NCBI RefSeq assembly: GCF_001029435.1
Contig: NZ_LDOV01000030.1
Location: 1-64,000, forward strand
Direction of reading: 5' to 3'
Length of the DNA stretch: 64,000 nucleotides
Source of the DNA: Photobacterium aphoticum
GTDB taxonomy: Bacteria; Pseudomonadota; Gammaproteobacteria; Enterobacterales; Vibrionaceae
This document shows, piece after piece, positions 1 through 8,075 of the stretch; positions within the stretch are counted from its first letter, which is position 1, and the number at the start of each line of letters is the position of its first letter. The position numbers and the translations under genes were made by a program. The notes beneath the pieces were generated by a model, which made no database searches, had not been told where the DNA came from, and worked only from the letters and a program-made list of their open reading frames with translations.

Positions 1-90
1 GAGAGATGGCTGAGTGGTTGAAAGCACCGGTCTTGAAAACCGGCATACGTTAATAGCGTATCTAGGGTTCAAATCCCTATCTCTCCGCCA
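1..90 (+). tRNA. tRNA-Ser (anticodon TGA), first base probably outside the window
   Basis: The anticodon stem ccggt/accgg encloses the loop cttgaaa, giving anticodon TGA (serine). The acceptor stem pairs gagaga with tctctc, and the gene ends in an encoded CCA. A long variable arm typical of tRNA-Ser lies at about 45-62. The acceptor stem should be 7 bp, so the first G is most likely one base before the window. Confidence 0.95.
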
Positions 91-130
91 CATTCTAGAA
101 ATCGGGTTCAACCGGGTTTCATACAGAATT

Positions 131-207
131 GGAGCGGTAGTTCAGTTGGTTAGAATACCGGCCTGTCACGCCGGGGGTCGCGGGTTCGAGTCCCGTCCGC
201 TCCGCCA
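131..207 (+). tRNA. tRNA-Asp (anticodon GTC)
   Basis: A 77-base cloverleaf with acceptor stem ggagcgg/ccgctcc, anticodon loop cctgtcacg (GTC, aspartate), T-loop gttcgag and encoded CCA. It follows the tRNA-Ser gene by 40 bases and is followed within 10 bases by a strong terminator, so the two are probably co-transcribed. Confidence 0.97.
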
Positions 208-216
208 ACACAACGA

Positions 217-245
217 AGCCTTCGTCGAAAGACGAAGGCTTTTTT
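217..245 (+). terminator. Rho-independent terminator of the tRNA operon
   Basis: Perfect 10-bp stem agccttcgtc/gacgaaggct with a GAAA tetraloop, followed by a run of T. It lies directly after tRNA-Asp. Confidence 0.93.
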
Positions 246-514
246 GTATGTGCTGAATTTAAACTCGCCTTGCACTCCGACGCACACGCTATATTCGATT
301 TTATCGAATTGTGATGTTGAAATGATGATTGAAAAGTAGAAGGTGATATATGGAATGATTCTATATTTGTTTTTGCAATCCCACCGATACCTTTCAATAT
401 CAATAAGTTAGCCTTGGTACTATTATGCGCTCATGAGAATATGTAGCATTGTAAAGTAGATGGATTCTATATATTAAGTTGTTATCCTTATTCGAATATA
501 TTGGAGATCTAAAA

Positions 515-1021
515 TTGAATATAATATTAGCTTTTGCTCTGCTTTTTACCTCTCAAGTGGTATCAGCGCAATGTTTTGAATCAACGATCCAGAGTCCTTC
601 TCCTTTCATGGGAAATAACGAGGAAGTTTTCAAGCTTGCTGATGGTAGCTTATGGGAGGTTAAGTACGAATATGAGTACTTATATGAGTATTATCCGAGT
701 GTAACGGTATGCCCGAATGAGAGTTTCATGATAATTGGTGGAAAAAAGCTAAACATCGCATCTCTTGGGAATGAACAAGTTAGTTCCAATCAAGTGCCTA
801 GTTCTCAATATATTGAGAGCTACGTTGACGGGGAGTTTAGTGGATTTGAGGGAGAGACTGTGCTCAAATTAGCTAATGGTCAAATATGGCAGCAATCAGA
901 ATATTGGTATCATTACCATTATTCATACTCACCAAAAGTTATTGTTTTTCAGAGCAATGGTCAGTACAAAATTCAGGTTGAAGGTATAGAAAAAAGTGTT
1001 GGTGTTACGCGTATAAAATAA
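515..1021 (+). CDS. Secreted protein with two tandem aromatic-rich repeats, unknown function
   Basis: I do not recognise a named family. The 168-residue product starts best at TTG 515, which has GGAG eight bases upstream and opens straight into a signal peptide (hydrophobic core LNIILAFALLF, cleavage near VVSA/QCF). A longer TTG start at 479 would put charged residues before the signal. The mature protein holds two copies of the same unit: a stretch like EVFKLADGSLWEVKYEYEY, and later ETVLKLANGQIWQQSEYWY, each followed by a Y-rich run and a P-x-V-x-V strand. Two small beta domains are therefore likely. It is AT-rich, lies next to the tRNA genes and stands alone, so it may belong to an accessory island. 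Confidence 0.6.
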   Translation: MNIILAFALLFTSQVVSAQCFESTIQSPSPFMGNNEEVFKLADGSLWEVKYEYEYLYEYYPSVTVCPNESFMIIGGKKLNIASLGNEQVSSNQVPSSQYIESYVDGEFSGFEGETVLKLANGQIWQQSEYWYHYHYSYSPKVIVFQSNGQYKIQVEGIEKSVGVTRIK

Positions 1022-1049
1022 GCATAACAAATGACTATGGCGTCAATAG

Positions 1050-1437
<388 letters not shown>

Positions 1438-1724
1438 TTTGAATGTATAGAAAATTGCAGATAAAACTATATAATCCCTCCGCCTCGAAATGCAAGCGGT
1501 TGTTTGCTGCAAAAAAATGTAAAAGAACAAGAACTGTGAGACAAGAAACCAGCGCAAGGCCAACAAACTGCGTTGCAGCATCTCAAAAAAGACATTATTG
1601 AAGGTATTAGGGGGCTTTATACACCGCAGCAAGAAAATTATGGGGGAAGTGTAAAAACGCAAATAATTAACTGTTTATATTAACTTGAACGAAACGTAAA
1701 AATAATCGAATAGAAAGTAAAAAT
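1438..1724. other. Gene-free AT-rich stretch
   Basis: No open frame with a credible ribosome site or family resemblance. It ends in the upstream region of the lipoprotein gene at 1725. I see no RNA gene or clear repeat here. Confidence 0.5.
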
Positions 1725-2972
1725 ATGAAAGCAAAAATATCAATTGCGGCCATCACCGTTGTATCTCTTTTTGGCTGTCAAACGACTGGTAACCAATACC
1801 CATCATTAACACTAAAGGAAGCAAACAGCTTCATTGAGTCCGTAAATATCCAGCCATATCATGTGCAACCAGAGATAGAGCAAGTATGGATTCAACCAGT
1901 AAATAAGACTGAAGCATGTCTGCTAGAAACTTCCCCACAGTTTAAAGCAGAGGCAAATGCTCGTGCCGTCTGGGATGGAGCTTGTAAAAATGGTTATGCT
2001 GATGGGTTTGGCCGTGATATAACAATTTCTGATTATTCTCATGTTGAAGAAATCACGACTTACCAGAATGGCTCTACTTTGAATCAATACTCAGTCATGC
2101 GTGATTACGTGAATAACCTTACCGTTAGACGTTTTAAAAATGATCTAAATAAATATGTTGGTTCGATTGAGTTCATAACGGACAGTTCCACAAATTTCAA
2201 CGTTCTAATTCGGACTGGAGTTTTCGATGAAAAAACAGGGAATTATCGCTATGTTGAAAGTTCTCCTTTCAATCCTATTGTTAGCTACGTAAACAGGGTT
2301 GATGGCAAAGTTTCCTATATCTTTAACGATATGACCAATCAGATTGGTGAAGTTAAATCATCAACATTTACACAAAACTCGCTAACAGGGCAATATGGGG
2401 GCATCATTCGCTTTGTAATGAAAAATGGATATGTACAGAGCGAAAAAATAAATCAGAGTGGCAATCAAATTGTCAACGTTCCTGGACAATTTTGGAAAGA
2501 TATTGACAGTGAACTTGAAAAAATAACACCTGCTATTTCAGAAGGTAACAATGCATACAATAATGCATTGACCCTAGAAACCAAATATAAGCATAAGGTT
2601 TGTAATAGCGATAATCCAATAATTCCAAGAGGTATTACGTACGATGAGTACACAGCAATGTGTTACTATGACTTGAAATTTACTGAAAAGTATAAAAGTA
2701 CGATGGAAGCGGTAAGTAATAAATACAATGCAGATTTAAATAAATATCAAAGTGAGCAGTACAAACAACAAGAACTAGCTATTAAGAGACGCGAAGCTGA
2801 AGCTGCTGAGTCACGAGCAGCGGCTGCACATAAGCAATCTGCTGCTGCGGGATCATCTGGCTTTAACAATACTGTTCAGTGTTACAAGATGGGGCAATTT
2901 CTAAATAAAGAGATAAAGACATTTAACGGTATGATTTGTCCAATTGGATGGCTTCAATATAGTGGTTGGTAG
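1725..2972 (+). CDS. Outer-membrane or periplasmic lipoprotein, unknown function
   Basis: A 415-residue protein with a clear lipoprotein signal: MKAKISIAAITVVSLFGC, with the lipobox cysteine at residue 18. Residues around 82-97 contain a MORN-like turn (WDGACKNGYADGFGRD), with possible weaker copies after it (KYVGSIEF, GQYGGIIRF). The region near residues 340-375 is charged and alanine-rich (KRREAEAAESRAAAAHK) and likely a coiled coil. The C-terminus has two cysteines (VQCYKMG and GMICPIG) that could form a disulphide. The gene stands alone between two mobile-element remnants and its AT-rich composition matches the accessory region. Function unknown. Confidence 0.7.
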   Translation: MKAKISIAAITVVSLFGCQTTGNQYPSLTLKEANSFIESVNIQPYHVQPEIEQVWIQPVNKTEACLLETSPQFKAEANARAVWDGACKNGYADGFGRDITISDYSHVEEITTYQNGSTLNQYSVMRDYVNNLTVRRFKNDLNKYVGSIEFITDSSTNFNVLIRTGVFDEKTGNYRYVESSPFNPIVSYVNRVDGKVSYIFNDMTNQIGEVKSSTFTQNSLTGQYGGIIRFVMKNGYVQSEKINQSGNQIVNVPGQFWKDIDSELEKITPAISEGNNAYNNALTLETKYKHKVCNSDNPIIPRGITYDEYTAMCYYDLKFTEKYKSTMEAVSNKYNADLNKYQSEQYKQQELAIKRREAEAAESRAAAAHKQSAAAGSSGFNNTVQCYKMGQFLNKEIKTFNGMICPIGWLQYSGW

Positions 2973-3107
2973 AATCAAACAGATGATCTGTTTGAAGTAC
3001 TGACAATGAAAGCTAAAAACTAGTTATCACCGACGCTCCCTGTAAGAAACTAGGATGTATAGATATAAGCAATTATGCAGCCAAAACTGGTACAAAATAA
3101 CCAAAAA

Positions 3108-3572
3108 ACACCCACACTTTTGTATTCTTCAGCTCTATATTCTAGGTTTTCTTTATCATGGATGAACCAGGGAGCCTGCAAGCATGCCAATGGCAAGGAA
3201 AACACAAGTTAGCTTGACCGACACACCGTATTACCATTGTGTATCGTGTTGTGTGAGAAGAACCTTTCTATGCGGTAAAGGACACATGTTGCGTGAGTAC
3301 TATCACCATATTGACCAGCAACGAACTCAAGGGGTAAGCGCCAGTCGACGGCTGTTAAGTGTGGCCTGACAAATCACAGTAACGGTTGTACCTTCGACTG
3401 GCTATTTGGCTAGGCTTTGTCGTGCAAGAAATTGATGGAAATCGCCATGTAATAGCACTGAGTTCAAAAATAGGGATGAAGAGGTTCGAGGGCAGGGGGG
3501 AAGGTTGAGAAAAAATGTCTGAAGCAAGACAGCTGTTAATGGTTTTTATCATGGGTGTCATCATAAAAATTC
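3108..3572 (+). mobile_element. Internally deleted, MITE-like copy of the IS200/RAYT-like element
   Basis: Both outer parts of the complete element at 4530-5800 are here: the left part from acacccacacttttgta and the right part through tgggtgtcatcataaaaattc. Some 804 bp between them are missing. In the full copy, the two points that became joined each read cggtaaag (4695-4702 and 5499-5506), so the loss looks like recombination or slippage between 8-bp direct repeats. The result is a 465-bp non-autonomous derivative. Confidence 0.8.
3184..3369 (+). pseudogene. In-frame deleted transposase remnant (61 residues)
   Basis: The first 33 residues match the N-terminus of the transposase at 4606 (KTQVSLTDTPYYHCVS, RRTFLCGK). 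They then run directly into its C-terminus (HMLREYYHHI, QGVSASRRLLSVA). The 268 missing codons include the whole HUH catalytic centre, so it cannot transpose by itself. The reading frame is intact across the deletion; whether the peptide is made is unknown. Confidence 0.8.
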
Positions 3573-3589
3573 GACATTGTTTTTTTTGG

Positions 3590-3649
3590 TTACGGTGTTA
3601 TGCGTTAAGTTGGTAGTAGCGTTGGCTGCCCCTTAAACGGGCGCAATAT
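3590..3649 (+). repeat. VCR-like attC end (integron recombination site remnant)
   Basis: The stretch has ggtgttatgcgtt, then gcgttggctgccccttaaac and gggcgcaat. This is close to the 3' half of Vibrio chromosomal-integron attC sites as I remember them (GTTATGCGTT... followed by GCCCCTTA..GCGGGCGTTA). The matching left half is not present, probably destroyed by the RAYT-like element that ends 18 bases upstream. The next gene starts 17 bases later, as expected for an integron cassette. Confidence 0.5.
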
Positions 3650-3665
3650 TCACAAGGAAGCATCT

Positions 3666-4199
3666 ATGTACAACGTTGAAAAATGCCAGTACCCAGAAAT
3701 AGTGACAGATGATTTCTTTAAATACACATCAAAAAGAGTATCAGGGTTTGCTGGTCTGCAAATCCGAGATGGTGCTTGTGGTGGACGATCAAGCTCTAAA
3801 AAATCTGATGGTACGGTTCACTTTTGTTGCGATAAAGATTTAGAAACAGAAGTGTTTTTCGATGTGATTAAATGGGTTGAGCAAAATGCTCAAGATATTT
3901 TAGATCTTTCCCTTGCTTCTTTTGAGGAAGTGTATTGGGAAATGCGCGATTTGATTATCGAAAGCCTCATTGATGAGCATCCTGATGATGTGGTTCCTTC
4001 TATTTCAGGGTACAAAGATCTCAAAGCGCTTTGCGGTGTTGTTGCTGTTCATATAAAAGGAAGTGGTACAACAACAAAACCACGTTTTGGAATTGAGTTT
4101 GGTTGTAACTGGGAAGACGAGCACGGGGCTGGAGTGAGTTTCAATGGGTTGGACATAATTGAAAGTGGTTATGCTTCTGACGCGTTTGACTTTGAGTAA
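3666..4199 (+). CDS. DUF6985-like protein, possible integron cassette gene
   Basis: A 177-residue soluble protein with no signal peptide. The C-terminal third (FGIEFGCNWEDEHGAGVSFNG, then IIESGYASDAF) resembles the DUF6985 domain, which turns up in polymorphic-toxin immunity and cassette proteins; I hold this match from memory and moderately. The ribosome site aaggaag lies seven bases before ATG 3666. An attC-like sequence sits directly upstream, and base composition is AT-rich like the rest of the island. The function may be immunity, but no toxin gene is adjacent. Confidence 0.6.
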   Translation: MYNVEKCQYPEIVTDDFFKYTSKRVSGFAGLQIRDGACGGRSSSKKSDGTVHFCCDKDLETEVFFDVIKWVEQNAQDILDLSLASFEEVYWEMRDLIIESLIDEHPDDVVPSISGYKDLKALCGVVAVHIKGSGTTTKPRFGIEFGCNWEDEHGAGVSFNGLDIIESGYASDAFDFE

Positions 4200-4529
4200 G
4201 CAAAGTTAAGTGCAATATGATTGGTCCTGTCAGTGGGCATGTAAGCCATGCAGATGCTTTGGGTGATCCCAGTTTGGAAGAGGTGATGTATCCGGCTTAA
4301 TCTGTTAGGCAGATATCGCTTTATTATCTATTAACCCATTTTATTATTGTTTTTGATTATAGAGAGGGTTTAATAAATAACCTTTTTAATTGCATATATC
4401 TGCGGTTGCTTGATGTGGGAAATATAAAATAGGAATGATATTAACTCCCATTTAATTGATTTTATTTTTGATCGGTACGCCAGATAATTCCTTTTGTTGA
4501 AGTTAGTAAAAAAAATAAAAATAAACAAG
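4200..4529. other. Gene-free AT-rich spacer
   Basis: Very AT-rich between about 4320 and 4530 with no open frame of note. I looked for the second attC site that should close a cassette after the gene at 3666 and found none that I could defend. Confidence 0.45.
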
Positions 4530-5800
4530 ACACCCACACTTTTGTACTTTGCTGCCCTGTGTTCTAGGCTTTCTTTATCATGGATGAATCAGGGAGCCTG
4601 CAAGCATGCCAAGGGCTAGAAAAACACAAGTCAGCTTGACCGACACACCGTATTACCATTGTGTATCACGTTGTGTGAGAAGAACCTTTCTATGCGGTAA
4701 AGATCCGTTAACGGGGCAGAATTTTGAACACCGACGGGCATGGGTGGAGCAGCGATTGCTGTTTCTTGCCAAGGTGTTTGCGATTGATATTTGTGCTTAC
4801 GCGGTGATGAGTAATCACACCCATGTGGTACTGCATGTGGATGCTGAACAAGCCAAAACGTGGTCACAGGAAGAGGTGATCACCCGCTGGCATCGGGTGT
4901 GTAAGGGCAACTTTCTTTCTAACACCTGGCTGGATGAAAGTCTACGAAGTCAAATGGATAGCGCACAGCTACAGGCGGTCGAGCGTATCGCAGATGACTG
5001 GCGGAAACGGCTGTATGACATTAGTTGGTTTATGCGTTTACTTAATGAACCCATTGCGCGCCAAGCCAATAAAGAAGATGGGTGCACCGGACGCTTTTGG
5101 GAAGGGCGCTTTAAATCTCAAGCCTTGTTAGATGAAGCGGCACTCGTTGCCTGCATGGCTTACGTTGACCTCAACCCCGTTCGAGCGGGTATCGCGACAA
5201 CGCCAGAATCCTCAGCCCATACCAGTATTAAAAAGCGCGTCAATGCTGCCAAATCAAGCTATCAACCCAAAAACTTACTGCCTTTTGTGGGAAATCCCCG
5301 AGCCAATATGCCTAAAGGCTTACCTTTTGTGTTTACCGACTATTTATTACTTGTCGATGAAACCGGGCGTGCTGTTTGTGATGGAAAACACGGTTACATA
5401 TCAAAAAATGCATTGAATGTTATTTCTCGTCTTGGCCTGAGTGAAAATAATTGGTTGGAATTAGCCTGCCATTTAGAGCATAACTTCTCTGGTGCAATCG
5501 GTAAAGAACGCATGTTGCGTGAGTACCATCACCATATTGGCCAGCAACGAACTCAAGGGGTAAGCGCCAGTCGACGGCTGTTAAGCGTGGCCTGATAAAT
5601 CACAGTAACGGCTGTATCTTCGACTGGCTATTTGGCTAGGTTTTGTCGTGCGAGAAATTGACGTAAATCGCCATGAAATAGCACTGAGTTCAAAAATATG
5701 GATGCAGGAGGTTAATGGAACGAGGGAAAGGCTGAGAAAATAGTGTCTGAAGAAAGGCTGCTTTTAATGGTTTTTATCATGGGTGTCATTGTAAAAATTC
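4530..5800 (+). mobile_element. Complete IS200/RAYT-like element carrying its transposase
   Basis: Limits come from comparing three copies in the first 6 kb. All that reach the left side start at acacccacacttttgta, and all end at tgggtgtcat(t/c)(g/a)taaaa(a)ttc. No terminal inverted repeats or target duplication are obvious, which fits the IS200/IS605 or RAYT style of transposition. The right end runs into the coding sequence of the downstream ferredoxin gene. Confidence 0.75.
4606..5595 (+). CDS. IS200-like (Y1, HUH) transposase, RAYT type
   Basis: A 329-residue protein of the Transposase_17 / REP-associated tyrosine transposase group. The family start TPYYHCVSRCVRR is at residues 14-26. 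The HUH motif is SNHTHVVLH at about residues 68-76, and the YVDLNPVRAGI segment near residues 187-197 is where such enzymes carry their candidate nucleophilic tyrosine. It would cut and rejoin single-stranded DNA at hairpin ends. The C-terminal 120 residues are an extension common in Vibrio and Shewanella copies. The ribosome site is the gggagcc before ATG 4606. The gene is intact and could drive movement of the deleted copy at 3108-3572. Confidence 0.88.
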   Translation: MPRARKTQVSLTDTPYYHCVSRCVRRTFLCGKDPLTGQNFEHRRAWVEQRLLFLAKVFAIDICAYAVMSNHTHVVLHVDAEQAKTWSQEEVITRWHRVCKGNFLSNTWLDESLRSQMDSAQLQAVERIADDWRKRLYDISWFMRLLNEPIARQANKEDGCTGRFWEGRFKSQALLDEAALVACMAYVDLNPVRAGIATTPESSAHTSIKKRVNAAKSSYQPKNLLPFVGNPRANMPKGLPFVFTDYLLLVDETGRAVCDGKHGYISKNALNVISRLGLSENNWLELACHLEHNFSGAIGKERMLREYHHHIGQQRTQGVSASRRLLSVA

Positions 5801-6210
5801 AGGCGGCGCGTCCACCTTTTGCGGTGGATGAATCGTTGTTTTTACGCTTGTGTGATGGATGTGGCCTGTGCGCTTCGGCGTGTCCAAGCCAGATCATCAC
5901 AATGGAGAAAGGCGTCGCGGCGATTGATATCAGTTATGCCGCGTGCGATCTGTGTGGACGGTGTCAGCAAGCGTGCCCTACCTTGGCACTGGCTGAGCAA
6001 ACGGCGCATACCGGCTTGGTCGCGACCATTGCGAACAGTTGTGAAAATATGTATGGATTTTGCGACAGTTGCGAGAGCAGTTGTCCCTATGGCGCACTGG
6101 TATGGCAAGAGGATGCAAAACCGCGTATCGATACAGCACTATGCAAAGGCTGTGGTCAGTGTGCGCAGTCTTGTTATAACAGCATCATCAGTTTTCAATT
6201 AATGACCTAA
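5743..6210 (+). CDS. napF: NapF-like 4x[4Fe-4S] ferredoxin with its N-terminus replaced by mobile-element sequence
   Basis: From residue 22 the product is a typical NapF. RPPFAVDESLFLRLCDGCGLC starts the first cluster, followed by CDLCGRCQQAC, then CDSCESSC and CKGCGQCAQSC, with each trailing C-P supplying the fourth ligand. NapF helps mature or donate electrons to the periplasmic nitrate reductase NapA. The first 19-20 residues (GTG 5743 to VKI) are translated from the right end of the RAYT-like element, so the native start and the usual basic RRxL segment are gone. It may be a working chimaera, an inert remnant, or use an internal start. No other nap gene is in view. Family call sure; functionality doubtful. 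Confidence 0.7.
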   Translation: MSEERLLLMVFIMGVIVKIQAARPPFAVDESLFLRLCDGCGLCASACPSQIITMEKGVAAIDISYAACDLCGRCQQACPTLALAEQTAHTGLVATIANSCENMYGFCDSCESSCPYGALVWQEDAKPRIDTALCKGCGQCAQSCYNSIISFQLMT

Positions 6211-7078
6211 TGTAATGAGCTAATCGAATGAGCGATTGTAATGACCTAAAGTCTTTACCTGATTTTTAGGGATGTAGTGTTTATTTTCATTACAGGAATG
6301 TTTTTCTTTTTTGCTGGTACTATTTGCTAGTCCCAGTTTCGAGTGTCATTTTTCATCGCTAACATTTGTAAATGTTCAATTATAGATGCTCATAATAAAG
6401 CGGTATGCGTGAGCATATTCTGCATGGTCACTGTGAAGGTATAACGGTTATTTTGAAAGTGTAACGGTGACTTTTACGGATTCTTTGTCGTTTTGACTGT
6501 GTAGTATCGTTGTTTTTATCACCGATTTTTATTACCTGTCCTCTTCTTTGTCTCTTCTTTGTCTCTTCTTTTTCCCGCTTATTGGCACCTCATTAACTAT
6601 TCATTTCTTCCGCTGCCGTTCGCAAGAATACGTCTCATTAACGCATAAAAATGCTAAAAACGTATAAAAATACAAAGTTAGATTGACGTTTTATGTGTTT
6701 GTCCTTGTTGTTAGCAGGACTAAGATGGCCGACAAGAGTGATATTGACGATCCTGTCAGTTGATATTTTGTGCACTTTCAGAGCGATATTTTTAAAGATT
6801 GAGTGATGAAAAATCATCCATCGCGACCTTATTTGAGGTCGTGCGCTGATGTGTGTTTTTTATGAGTGTGAGTGCATGGTAACTCACCGGCGAATTTATT
6901 GATGTTCACTATCGTTATGCCGCGATTATTCAATTTATGATTATTCATCCGTATTCAATAAAGGCATGATGGTGAACGGTTTAAATCCACGGTTGCTCAT
7001 TTAAAACGTCGTCAATGTATTTTCTTTGAATGTGACAGAAATAAGAAAACAAATAAACAAAATGTGTTTGGAGTAGTT
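6211..7078. promoter_or_regulatory. Long intergenic region upstream of the hydrogenase operon
   Basis: About 870 bases without a gene, clearly more AT-rich than the hyp genes. It contains a short palindrome aacatttgtaaatgtt at 6361-6376 and two near-copies of gtataacggtta/gtgtaacggtga at about 6437-6472. Three tandem copies of an 11-mer tctcttctttg lie at 6540-6572, and a small hairpin gcgacct/aggtcg at about 6820-6843. Promoter and anaerobic control of the operon are expected here, but I found no convincing FNR palindrome or sigma-54 pair. Confidence 0.4.
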
Positions 7079-7810
7079 ATGTGTAAAGACTGTGGCTGTT
7101 CGTTGACGGATCATCACCATCAACAAGATCATCATCACGACGTTGTTCATAATCCACAACTGAATGATAAAAAGACGCTGCGTGTCATACATAAAATTCT
7201 AGACAAAAACGACGCGGAAGCCGCCCATAACCGCGCCCACTTTGAACAGCATGGGGTGAAGGCATTTAACCTCATGAGTAGCCCGGGCAGCGGCAAAACC
7301 ACGTTGCTGGAACACCTGCATCAACATACATCATTGCGTTACGCAGTGATTGAAGGTGACTTAGAAACCTCTCGCGATGCCGACCGTTTACAGGCGCAGG
7401 GCATTGCGGCTTACCAAATTCAAACCGGCTCCGCTTGTCACTTGGATGCTTTCATGGTGCATGGTGCGTTGCATCACCTGCCGCTGGATAATCTGGATAT
7501 CTGCTTTGTGGAAAATGTCGGCAACTTGGTGTGTCCGGCCAGCTACGATGTGGGCACCCACAAAAATATCGTGCTGGTCTCGGTACCGGAAGGCGATGAC
7601 AAAATTGAAAAATACCCGGTGATGTTCCGCCGTGCGGATTTGGTGTTACTGACCAAGTGTGACTTGTTGCCGCATTTCGATTTTAGCCTGGAAGCCGCCC
7701 GTGAGCAGGTCGCCAAGCTCAACCCGAATGCAGTTGTGCTTGAGGTGTCGGTGAAGCAGCCTGACACGCTGGCTCCTGTGGTGGCGTGGCTTAACAGCCA
7801 GATGCAGTAA
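7079..7810 (+). CDS. hypB: Hydrogenase nickel incorporation GTPase HypB
   Basis: HypB delivers nickel to the apo large subunit together with HypA, driven by GTP hydrolysis. The 243-residue product begins MCKDCGCS, the N-terminal high-affinity nickel site, followed by a histidine-rich stretch (DHHHQQDHHHD) that can store nickel. The P-loop SSPGSGKTTLLE lies near residues 63-74. Later motifs are EGDLETSRDADR, VENVGNLVCPASYDVG and LTKCDL, all standard for HypB. ATG 7079 is preferred over 7064 because GGAG lies just before it and the family starts with MC. It is the first gene of a + strand run of 16 maturation, structural and nickel-uptake genes. Confidence 0.97.
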   Translation: MCKDCGCSLTDHHHQQDHHHDVVHNPQLNDKKTLRVIHKILDKNDAEAAHNRAHFEQHGVKAFNLMSSPGSGKTTLLEHLHQHTSLRYAVIEGDLETSRDADRLQAQGIAAYQIQTGSACHLDAFMVHGALHHLPLDNLDICFVENVGNLVCPASYDVGTHKNIVLVSVPEGDDKIEKYPVMFRRADLVLLTKCDLLPHFDFSLEAAREQVAKLNPNAVVLEVSVKQPDTLAPVVAWLNSQMQ

Positions 7811-7820
7811 GGCGCGCAGT

Positions 7821-8075
7821 ATGTGTTTATCGGTTCCTTCCCAAATTATTGCCATTGATGACGAAACGCTCAGTGTTACCGTCGAATCCTTAGGGGTGCA
7901 ACGTAAAGTCAGCCGTCACCTCTACATGGAGCCACTTGCCATTGGCGATTATGTGCTGATCCACATTGGTTTTGTGATGAACAAAATCGACAAAGCCGAT
8001 GCGGAATTAAGCCTCGCGTTGTATCAGGAAATGATCGACAAGCTGGAGGCGGAAAACGGCTCATGTCCACAATGA
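7821..8075 (+). CDS. hypC: Hydrogenase maturation chaperone HypC
   Basis: HypC carries the Fe(CN)2CO group with HypD and docks on the large-subunit precursor. The 84-residue product begins MCLSVPSQII; the N-terminal cysteine after Met is the essential residue of this family. VLIHIGFVMNKID is the usual core strand and the length is typical. It lies 10 bases after hypB, and its stop overlaps the start of hypD. Confidence 0.97.
   Translation: MCLSVPSQIIAIDDETLSVTVESLGVQRKVSRHLYMEPLAIGDYVLIHIGFVMNKIDKADAELSLALYQEMIDKLEAENGSCPQ

Noticed and set aside
119-403. A 94-codon minus-strand frame over the tRNA-Asp gene
   Set aside because: It runs through the tRNA and the terminator and has no coding character.
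6575-6600. TGGCAC near 6585 as the -24 element of a sigma-54 promoter for the hyp operon
   Set aside because: The required TTGC at the -12 spacing is absent.
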